Shown here: positions 25,808 through 32,186 of the stretch, piece after piece | How the letters are laid out: each line of letters begins with the position of its first letter | How positions within the stretch are numbered: position 1 is the first letter of the stretch | DNA from: Hylemonella gracilis | GTDB taxonomy: Bacteria > Pseudomonadota > Gammaproteobacteria > Burkholderiales > Burkholderiaceae_C | Direction: 5' to 3' | NCBI GenBank assembly: GCA_945862195.1 | Contig: CAMAXR010000008.1 | Location: 1-32,186 of the forward strand | DNA length: 32,186 nt | Made by a program: the position numbers and the translations under genes | The notes under the pieces: model-generated | Seen by the model: the letters and a program-made list of their open reading frames with translations, nothing else | What the model was told of the DNA's origin: nothing | Database searches by the model: none

Positions 25808-26785
25808 TTATTCGAGTTCGATTTTGGCGTCAGTGATCACACGTTTCCACTTCCTGATCTCTGATTGGATGAAATCGTCAAACTGCTCGGGTCGACTGGC
25901 AATAACCTCCATGCCCAAGTCCTCGATTCGTTTTTTGACTTCTGGGTTGGCCAAAACACGCGCCGTATCTGACTGAATTTTTTGAACGATAGGGCGTGGT
26001 GTGCCACTGGGAATCACAAACCCAACCAAGGCGCTCACGTTAAATCCAGGAATCACTTCTGCAACCGTAGGAAAATTAGGATGTCCAGTGACACGCTGCG
26101 GCCCCATGGTGGCAATCATTTTCATGCGGCCGGACTTGACGTAAGGCAATATGGAAAGAAACGGGTCCACGACCAAATCAATTCTTCCACCCATCAATTC
26201 TGTGTGGGCTTGAGCGCTTCCCTTCATGGGTGCGTGTAAGACTTCAAAGCCTGCTTCACGTTGCATCAGTTCCATGCCCAAATGCGTTGAACCTCCTACC
26301 CCTGGGGTACCGTAGGTCAACTTGCCGGGGTTCTTTTTAGCGTAGGCAATCAGTTCCGGCAGGGTATTGAACGGGGCATCGGGTTTGGCCACCAGTGCCA
26401 ATTGAAGGTTGGCAATATGCGTGACGCCTGACAGGTCTTTGGTAGTGTCATAGGGCAAGCTTTTGCGAAGTGATGGGTTGACTGGAAATGACGAGTTCAC
26501 CATGCCTATCGTGTAGCCATCCGGGTTGGACTTGGCTACAAAGTCTGCGCCTATGGCTGTGCCCGCACCAGGTTTGTAATCAAGCAGTACGGGCTGATTC
26601 CAAGCTTCCTGAAGCTTGATGCCAATGAGCCGCCCCACGGTGTCGGTGGGTCCGCCCGGTGGAAAGGGCACGATCAATTTCACCGCAGCTTTAGGAAAGT
26701 CTTGGGCAGAAGCTGGAAGCAACCCAGCCGGAGCCAAGCAACTTACAACCAAGGCAAGGACGAATGATTTGTAGGGATGTGTCAT
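25808..26785 (-). CDS. Bug/TctC-type binding protein 5
   Basis: The 325-residue protein has a Sec leader ending LLPASAQ, followed by FPKAAVKLIVPFPPGGPTDTVGRLIG. Other family parts are KPGAGTAIGADFVAKSNPDGY, THLGMELMQREAGFEVLHAPMKGSAQAHTELMGGRID and FVIPSGTPRPIVQKIQ. It lies between another Bug gene (24 bases upstream) and the TfdA-like gene (16 bases downstream) on the same strand. The likely role is capture of the carboxylate that feeds the dioxygenase, which is an inference from operon position. No TctA/TctB membrane component is present. Confidence 0.92.
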   Translation of the reverse strand: MTHPYKSFVLALVVSCLAPAGLLPASAQDFPKAAVKLIVPFPPGGPTDTVGRLIGIKLQEAWNQPVLLDYKPGAGTAIGADFVAKSNPDGYTIGMVNSSFPVNPSLRKSLPYDTTKDLSGVTHIANLQLALVAKPDAPFNTLPELIAYAKKNPGKLTYGTPGVGGSTHLGMELMQREAGFEVLHAPMKGSAQAHTELMGGRIDLVVDPFLSILPYVKSGRMKMIATMGPQRVTGHPNFPTVAEVIPGFNVSALVGFVIPSGTPRPIVQKIQSDTARVLANPEVKKRIEDLGMEVIASRPEQFDDFIQSEIRKWKRVITDAKIELE

Positions 26786-26809
26786 GTGTATGGGTAGTTA
26801 AGGGGTTGA

Positions 26810-27793
26810 TCAATCCATCGAAATATTGGCACGTTTACCCAATGCAGAAAACATGTCGATTTCTCGAGCCATTCTGGCCGTGATTTCTGCGGGACCTTCA
26901 AACACTGGCGTGACGCCCTGCGCAACCAATTGCGCCTGCAACTCTGGATCTTTCATGGCTTGCTCAATGAGTACTGCCAACCTGTTGACGATTTGAGGTG
27001 GTGTTTTGGGTGGCATGGAGATTCCCACCCAAGTTGCCAACACTGAACCCGGCTTGTTTTCTGCAAGCGTTGGAACATTGGGCAACTGGGGCGAACGCAC
27101 AGCGCCTGTCACGGCCAAGGCCTTGAGTGATCCAGCCTTGACCTGAGCAACCGTGGAGCTGAGCCCGGGTACCGACAAAGTGACTTGGCCACCCATCAAA
27201 TCCGTCATGGCGGGCCCTGAGCCTCTGTAAGGCACATGCACCCAATCAACGCCAAAGGCTTCCTTGACCAGCTCAGCGCTGAGATGTGAGGCGGAGCCCG
27301 TTCCGGCAGAGGCGTAGTTGAATTTTCCGGGCGCTGCGCGAGAGGCTGCCAGCAGGTCCTGCAAACTGTTGAATGGGGACTTGCCGTTCACCACAATCAC
27401 AAAGGGCAGGACCCCAAAGGTTGCCACATGGCTAAAACCTGCCACTCCGTCAAACATGGGTTTTGCAGTCAGTGCTGCACTCACCGACATAGCACCGTTG
27501 CTCAACAACACGGTATAGCCATCTGCAGCCGCACGCGAAACCTCTGCCGCACCCACCGCACCGCCCGCACCGGCGCGCGTTTCAACCACAAAGCTTTGAC
27601 CAGAAAGAGTGGTCAGTCGGGTTGCCAGCAAGCGGGCAGGCCCGTCAAAGCTACCCCCTGGCGGAAATGGGACCACCAGCTTGACGGTTTTTTCCGGGTA
27701 TTCGGCTGCAGCTGGCAACACCCCATAAGCCAGCAGTGAGGTAACGGCGATTAGCAGCCACCTGCATGACCGTGATGATTTGGTTTTAAACAT
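26810..27793 (-). CDS. Bug/TctC-type binding protein 6
   Basis: The 327-residue protein has a Sec leader to about PAAAE and then YPEKTVKLVVPFPPGGSFDGPARLLA. RAGAGGAVGAAEVSRAAADGY, HVPYRGSGPAMTDLMGGQVTL and WVGISMPPKTPPQIV are family hallmarks. The ribosome-binding site AGGAGA overlaps the TAG stop of the LysR gene just upstream, so the two are probably translated from one message. It differs clearly from the next Bug gene, so the tandem pair may serve two ligands or a ligand and an inducer. Confidence 0.92.
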   Translation of the reverse strand: MFKTKSSRSCRWLLIAVTSLLAYGVLPAAAEYPEKTVKLVVPFPPGGSFDGPARLLATRLTTLSGQSFVVETRAGAGGAVGAAEVSRAAADGYTVLLSNGAMSVSAALTAKPMFDGVAGFSHVATFGVLPFVIVVNGKSPFNSLQDLLAASRAAPGKFNYASAGTGSASHLSAELVKEAFGVDWVHVPYRGSGPAMTDLMGGQVTLSVPGLSSTVAQVKAGSLKALAVTGAVRSPQLPNVPTLAENKPGSVLATWVGISMPPKTPPQIVNRLAVLIEQAMKDPELQAQLVAQGVTPVFEGPAEITARMAREIDMFSALGKRANISMD

Positions 27794-27802
27794 TGATGTC
27801 TC

Positions 27803-28717
27803 CTAAGTTGATGTATGGGCCCAAAATTCTGGCTGAGCGTACTGGTTTTTTAAAAAATCAATCCATAACCTGACCCGCAAGGGCATGTGTTTGCGCTGGG
27901 CAAACACCGCATAAATGCCGTTGGGCGGGGCGGCAAATTCCTCTAAAAGCGACACCAGTTCACCGGACTGTATTTCTTGCTGAACCTCCCAAGTGCTGCG
28001 CCAGGCAATGCCCGCTCCAGCCAGGCACCAGTCTTTAAGTACCTGCCCGTCGCTGCAGTCCATGGGGCCATTGGTTTTGTAGTGCACCACTTGGCCCTGC
28101 ACCTGAAACGCCCAACCGCGGGTTTGAGAGGCGTCGCTGGAGAGGGTCAAACAGGTGAAGCGAGACAACTCCTTCGGGTGTTGGGGTATGCCGTGCTGCG
28201 CCAAAAACTGGGGGGTGGCCACGCACAGCCGCCGGTTGTCTGCCAAACGCACGCTGACTAATGAGGAGTCGGGCAGGTCGCCGACGCGCACGGAGCAGTC
28301 AAAGCCCTCGCGGGCCAAATCCACCACTCGATCGCTCAAGTTGAGCGACACCGTGACCTCGGGGTGGAGTTCGCGAAACTGAGGCACCAAAGGCGCCACA
28401 TGGCGTCGGCCAAATCCGGCCGGGGCGGTAAGCCGCATGTGGCCGCTGGCCTTGACGCCGCCTGCCGACACACTCGCCTCTGAATTGGCCCAATCTGTAA
28501 GTAGGCGCTGACAATCTTCTAAAAATGAGGAGCCCTCGTGGGTCAGGGCCAAGCGCCGTGTGGTGCGAACCAACAGCTTGACGCCCAGACGCTCTTCCAG
28601 CGCATCCAGTCTGCGCCCGATGATGGCGGGGGCCACCCCCTCGACTTGGGCCGCAGCTGTCATGCTGCCATGCTGAATCACCGACACAAAAGTTTCTATT
28701 TGTTTGAATTTGTCCAC
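27803..28717 (-). CDS. LysR-type transcriptional regulator
   Basis: The 304-residue protein has the N-terminal winged helix-turn-helix of LysR regulators (FKQIETFVSVIQHGSMTAAAQ, then IIGRRLDALEERLGVKLLVRTTRRLALTHEG). The C-terminal effector domain contains GHMRLTAPAGFGRRHVAPLVPQF and FDCSVRVGDLPDSSLVSVRL, resembling the large group of CrgA/AaeR-like regulators. It heads the minus-strand run of Bug, Bug and TfdA-like genes and diverges from another Bug gene. It probably controls both sides in response to the substrate acid. The inducer is unknown. Confidence 0.93.
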   Translation of the reverse strand: MDKFKQIETFVSVIQHGSMTAAAQVEGVAPAIIGRRLDALEERLGVKLLVRTTRRLALTHEGSSFLEDCQRLLTDWANSEASVSAGGVKASGHMRLTAPAGFGRRHVAPLVPQFRELHPEVTVSLNLSDRVVDLAREGFDCSVRVGDLPDSSLVSVRLADNRRLCVATPQFLAQHGIPQHPKELSRFTCLTLSSDASQTRGWAFQVQGQVVHYKTNGPMDCSDGQVLKDWCLAGAGIAWRSTWEVQQEIQSGELVSLLEEFAAPPNGIYAVFAQRKHMPLRVRLWIDFLKNQYAQPEFWAHTST

Positions 28718-28766
28718 AACATCAGGAGGTTTATGGGGTGGCGTGGTGGCGTCAACTTGGGGTTTA

Positions 28767-28781
28767 ATATGTTTTACATAT
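28767..28781. promoter_or_regulatory. Candidate LysR-type box (ATATG-N5-CATAT)
   Basis: The sequence ATATGTTTTACATAT in the 110-base gap between the divergent lysR and Bug genes is an interrupted palindrome. It contains the T-N11-A core typical of LysR-type binding sites and lies 47 bases before the Bug ATG and 50 bases before the lysR ATG. It is the best candidate for autoregulation and activation of the divergent gene, but the motif is short. Confidence 0.45.
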
Positions 28782-28827
28782 CAGTTGTACACGAGTTTGC
28801 TTAGTCCACAACCACCAAGGAAGACAT

Positions 28828-29853
28828 ATGAAACCATCCATAGGCTCACCACGCTTTTTTACTTCTGCCACCAAGCGGCTGCTACAGGCCAGCTTGGTGG
28901 CCCTAACCGCCACCGCGGGCTTGATGGCGGGATCTTCGAGTGCCCAAACCTATCCCACCAAACCCATCAATCTGGTGGTGCCTTTTGCCGCCGGAGGGCC
29001 AACCGATGTGGTTGCCCGCACCTTGGCAGCCTCTATGACCAAGGTGCTCGGTCAAAGCGTTGTGGTGGAAAACAAACTGGGCGCTGGCGGCACCATTGCT
29101 GCGTCTTATGTTGCAAAGTCTCAGCCAGACGGTTACACCTTTTTCATTCACCACAATGGAATGGCCACCTCACCCGCGCTTTACCGCAAGCTCAGCTTTA
29201 ACCCCCTCACAGACTTTGAATATGTAGGTCAAGCCGTCGACGTTCCCATGACGCTGATTGCGCGCAAAGACATGCCTGCAAACAACATGGCGGAGCTCAT
29301 CACTTATGTAAAGGCCAACTCCACCAAAATCAACTTGGCCAATGCCGGTCTGGGTGCGGTGTCTCATCTCTGCGGCATGCTGTTGCAACAAGCTTTGGGT
29401 GTGGATCTGACCACAGTCCCTTTCTCTGGCACTGCACCCGCCATGAATGCGCTTTTAGGCGGCCAAGTCGACTTACTTTGCGACCAGACCACCAACACTG
29501 TGCCTCAAATCAAAGCAGGCACCGTCAAATCTTATGGCGTCACCACCAAGCAGCGTATCAAAGCCCTGCCTGACCAGCCCACCCTTAGTGAAGGCGGCCT
29601 CAAAGACTTTGAAGTCGTAGTCTGGCATGGTGTGTATGCACCTAAAGGTACCCCACCAGCCGTCATTGAGAAGTTTGGCGCTGCCTTGCGCGCTGGCATG
29701 AAAGACCCTAACTTTGCAAGCCGCATGGCAGACCTCGGTGCTGAAATGACCCCTGACTCCAAGCAGACCCCCGAAGGCTTGCGTGTTTGGCTGAACTCCG
29801 AAGTCAACAAGTGGGGCCCCATCATCCGCAAAGCGGGTGTTTACGCTGATTGA
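28828..29853 (+). CDS. Bug/TctC-type binding protein 7
   Basis: The 341-residue protein has a Sec leader to about SSSAQ, followed by YPTKPINLVVPFAAGGPTDVVART. Further hallmarks are KLGAGGTIAASYVAKSQPDGY, TTVPFSGTAPAMNALLGGQVDLLCDQTTN and VWHGVYAPKGTPPAVIEKFG. AAGGAAG precedes the ATG. It is transcribed alone on the plus strand, divergent from the LysR gene, and is the most likely direct LysR target. The DQTTN stretch is shared with Bug proteins that I recall as a distinct subgroup, but the ligand is unknown. Confidence 0.93.
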   Translation: MKPSIGSPRFFTSATKRLLQASLVALTATAGLMAGSSSAQTYPTKPINLVVPFAAGGPTDVVARTLAASMTKVLGQSVVVENKLGAGGTIAASYVAKSQPDGYTFFIHHNGMATSPALYRKLSFNPLTDFEYVGQAVDVPMTLIARKDMPANNMAELITYVKANSTKINLANAGLGAVSHLCGMLLQQALGVDLTTVPFSGTAPAMNALLGGQVDLLCDQTTNTVPQIKAGTVKSYGVTTKQRIKALPDQPTLSEGGLKDFEVVVWHGVYAPKGTPPAVIEKFGAALRAGMKDPNFASRMADLGAEMTPDSKQTPEGLRVWLNSEVNKWGPIIRKAGVYAD

Positions 29854-29896
29854 TGGACTCAACAAGGCTTGGGTATGGATTTCCGTGCCCAGCCCC

Positions 29897-29927
29897 TCTC
29901 ATTATTTACAAAAAGTAAATAATGAGA
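29897..29927. repeat. Perfect 13-bp inverted repeat upstream of malate synthase G
   Basis: Arms TCTCATTATTTAC and its exact reverse complement flank a loop of AAAAA, 68 bases before the malate synthase ATG and 44 bases after the preceding Bug stop. The stem is AT-rich and no T-run follows, so it looks more like an operator for a dimeric regulator than an intrinsic terminator, although both remain possible. The remainder of the 141-base gap shows nothing I can name. Confidence 0.6.
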
Positions 29928-29994
29928 TGCTTTAAAAGGCGTTAATGCCTTTCTAAGTATCAAATACAGTTGTGGCATCTCCTAAGGATCTGCC

Positions 29995-32186
29995 ATGACC
30001 AACTCAATTAGCACACCCATAACCACTTGCCAGCGGCTGCAAGTGGCCACCCACCTCTACCGATTCATTGAAGACCAAGTGCTTCCAGGCCTTGGCATTT
30101 CCAGTACGGCCTTTTGGAAGGGGTTTGACGCCCTGGCCCACGACTTAGCCCCAGAAAACGACGCCTTGTTGGCAGAGCGTGACCGCCTGCAAACCGAGCT
30201 GGACGCTTGGCACCAAGCGCACCCAGGCCCTATTCAAAACATGTCGGTCTACCGTGCGTTTTTAGAGCGCATTGGCTACTTGGTGCCCGTGCCAGCTGAA
30301 GTGACGAGCGACACCGCCAATGTGGACGCCGAACTGGCCGTGCAAGCGGGCCCCCAATTGGTGGTGCCCATTTTGAATGCGCGTTACGCCCTTAATGCGG
30401 CCAACGCCCGCTGGGGTTCGCTTTACGACGCGCTTTACGGCACCGATGCACTGCCCGAAACCGCGGGCGCCACCAAAGTGACGGCTGACGGCAAAGGCTA
30501 CAACCCCGCGCGCGGCGCCAAGGTGATTGAATACGCCCGCCATGTGCTGGACCGGGTAGCGCCTTTGGCTCAAGGCTCGCACCTGCACTCTACGGCCTAC
30601 CGTGTGGAGGGCGGGCAACTGGTGGTGGCATTGGCCAAAGGGGGCACGCGCAAATTGCAACAGACGCACCAGTTTGTGGGTTACCAAGGTAGCGCGGCAG
30701 CACCGACTGCCATTTTGTTGCGCCACAACGGCATCCATATCGAAATTCAAATCAACCGCAGCACGCCCATTGGGGCAAGCGACGCCGCTGGCGTGAGCGA
30801 CTTGCTGATTGAGGCGGCTTTGTCCACGATTTTGGACCTTGAAGACTCTGTGGCCGTGGTGGACGCTGAAGACAAAGTATTGGCCTACAGCAACTGGCTG
30901 GGCATCTTAAAAGGTACCCTGACTGAAGTGGTTCAAAAGGGCGCCCAATCGTTTACCCGCCGCCTGAATGCCGACCGCATTTACCGCGGGGCCACCGGAG
31001 AAGAAGTCAAGTTGCATGGCCGCTCCTTGCTGTTTTTGCGCAATGTGGGCCACTTGATGACCAACCCTGCTATCTTGTATGGCAACGGCAAGGAAATTCA
31101 CGAAGGCATCATGGACGCGGTGATCACCACCACCATTGCCTTGTACGACCTCCAGGGCAAAACCGAAGGGGGCATACGCAACTCGCGCACAGGCTCTATC
31201 TATATCGTGAAACCCAAAATGCACGGTCCTGCAGAAGTGGCTTTTGCAAGCAAGCTTTTTGCACGGGTCGAGGCCATGCTGGGCCTGCCGGAAAACACCG
31301 TCAAGCTGGGCATCATGGACGAAGAGCGCCGTACCAGCGTCAACCTTAAGGCTTGTATAGCTGCGGCCAAGAGCCGTGTGGCGTTTATCAATACCGGTTT
31401 TTTAGACCGCACCGGCGACGAAATGCACACCGCCATGCACGCTGGCCCCATGATCCGCAAAGCCGCTATGAAAGGCACTGCCTGGATTGACGCGTACGAA
31501 CACAACAACGTGCTCGTGGGTCTGGCGTGCGGGCTCAAAGGCCGCGCCCAAATTGGCAAAGGCATGTGGGCTATGCCTGACCTGATGGGCGCCATGCTGC
31601 AACAAAAAATCAACCACCCCTTGGCAGGCGCCAACACCGCTTGGGTGCCGTCGCCCACCGCCGCCACCTTGCACGCCTTGCATTACCACCAAGTGGATGT
31701 GAGCGCGATTCAGGATGAACTGGAACTTAGTGTGAAAGCCAAGTCTTTCAAGGCGCGGCAAGAGCAACTGCTCAAGGGCCTGCTAACTATTCCTGTGGCC
31801 ACTCGCCCCAACTGGAGTGCCACCGACATTCAGCAAGAGCTGGACAACAACGTGCAAGGCATTTTGGGCTATGTGGTGCGCTGGATCGATCAGGGCGTGG
31901 GCTGCTCCAAGGTGCCCGACATTCACAACGTGGGCCTGATGGAAGATCGCGCCACCCTTCGAATTTCCAGCCAGCATATTGCCAACTGGTTGCTCCACGG
32001 CATCACCACTGAATCCCAAGTGCGCGCCACGTTTGAGCGCATGGCAGCCGTGGTGGACCAACAAAACGCGGGCGACCCGCTTTACCAACCCATGGCCGGT
32101 CACTTTGACACCTCCATGGCCTACCAAGCCGCCACCGACCTAGTGTTTAAAGGCTTAACCCAACCCAGCGGTTACACCGAGCCGCT
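29995..32186 (+). CDS. glcB: Malate synthase G, truncated by the window edge
   Basis: The frame opens at the ATG at 29995 and is still open at the last base, giving 730 full codons. The ORF track omits it for lack of a stop. Recognisable parts are [66 protein letters not shown] with the catalytic Arg, [31 protein letters not shown] and [15 protein letters not shown] with the catalytic Asp. The final visible residues ([15 protein letters not shown]) are near the end of known proteins, so only a short tail is probably missing. It condenses glyoxylate with acetyl-CoA to malate in glyoxylate or glycolate use. No glc or ace partner is visible. Confidence 0.96.
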   Translation, partial: MTNSISTPITTCQRLQVATHLYRFIEDQVLPGLGISSTAFWKGFDALAHDLAPENDALLAERDRLQTELDAWHQAHPGPIQNMSVYRAFLERIGYLVPVPAEVTSDTANVDAELAVQAGPQLVVPILNARYALNAANARWGSLYDALYGTDALPETAGATKVTADGKGYNPARGAKVIEYARHVLDRVAPLAQGSHLHSTAYRVEGGQLVVALAKGGTRKLQQTHQFVGYQGSAAAPTAILLRHNGIHIEIQINRSTPIGASDAAGVSDLLIEAALSTILDLEDSVAVVDAEDKVLAYSNWLGILKGTLTEVVQKGAQSFTRRLNADRIYRGATGEEVKLHGRSLLFLRNVGHLMTNPAILYGNGKEIHEGIMDAVITTTIALYDLQGKTEGGIRNSRTGSIYIVKPKMHGPAEVAFASKLFARVEAMLGLPENTVKLGIMDEERRTSVNLKACIAAAKSRVAFINTGFLDRTGDEMHTAMHAGPMIRKAAMKGTAWIDAYEHNNVLVGLACGLKGRAQIGKGMWAMPDLMGAMLQQKINHPLAGANTAWVPSPTAATLHALHYHQVDVSAIQDELELSVKAKSFKARQEQLLKGLLTIPVATRPNWSATDIQQELDNNVQGILGYVVRWIDQGVGCSKVPDIHNVGLMEDRATLRISSQHIANWLLHGITTESQVRATFERMAAVVDQQNAGDPLYQPMAGHFDTSMAYQAATDLVFKGLTQPSGYTEP

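Noticed and set aside
29897-29927. Intrinsic terminator for the Bug gene at 28828
   Set aside because: The stem is AT-rich and no T-run follows on either strand; an operator is the better reading.

Overview
The window looks like chromosomal DNA of a Burkholderiales bacterium, most likely family Comamonadaceae. The signs are seven Bug/TctC-type periplasmic binding proteins in 32 kb, a PhaM-type polyhydroxyalkanoate granule protein, a NagG/NagH-like ring hydroxylase, very short intergenic gaps and generally GC-rich coding DNA. No rRNA, tRNA, CRISPR array or insertion sequence was seen. This placement is inference from gene content; no database was consulted.

Region by region. (1) 0.1-5.1 kb is a probable copper-handling locus. 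A minus-strand run encodes a DUF2946-like protein, a TonB-dependent receptor, a BNR/Asp-box beta-propeller protein and a thioredoxin-like protein. A plus-strand PCuAC copper chaperone diverges from it, and the control region between them carries three copies of a TCAATTA-type motif. (2) 5.1-8.75 kb is a plus-strand run: a fumarylacetoacetate hydrolase-family enzyme, two Bug proteins and a ModA-like binding domain that has no signal peptide. (3) 8.8-13.2 kb holds phaM, a FIST-domain protein, an LplT-like MFS transporter and a REC-HD-GYP response regulator. (4) 13.3-13.8 kb is a YefM-YoeB toxin-antitoxin module. (5) 13.8-18.3 kb has tgt and queA, both for queuosine and both on the minus strand, separated by a plus-strand three-gene Rieske oxygenase operon (salicylate 5-hydroxylase-like alpha, beta and ferredoxin, without a reductase). 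(6) 18.4-29.9 kb is a catabolic cluster: two crotonase-fold enzymes, a two-subunit molybdenum hydroxylase, a TfdA-like Fe(II)/2-oxoglutarate dioxygenase, a LysR regulator and five Bug proteins. (7) From 30.0 kb to the right edge is malate synthase G, cut just before its end.

The most interesting part is 20.46-24.91 kb. The second crotonase (23115-23891) would normally be called enoyl-CoA hydratase. It instead carries the complete set of catalytic residues I recall for 6-oxocamphor hydrolase, a C-C-bond-cleaving beta-diketone hydrolase, and four of the five sit at a constant +5 offset. It lies directly behind a molybdenum hydroxylase. Together they suggest a module in which the Mo enzyme helps make a cyclic 1,3-diketone, the hydrolase opens the ring to a keto acid, and Bug proteins recognise the related carboxylates. 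That module is a hypothesis. DNA there is visibly poorer in GC than the preceding operons (one hand-counted line at 21061 is 26/60 GC, against 44/60 at 8461).

The second notable theme is the copper locus. Two unrelated secreted proteins, the thioredoxin-like and beta-propeller proteins, would both begin with QHVH after signal-peptide cleavage, and the PCuAC chaperone has an exact H-x10-M-x21-H-x-M copper site.
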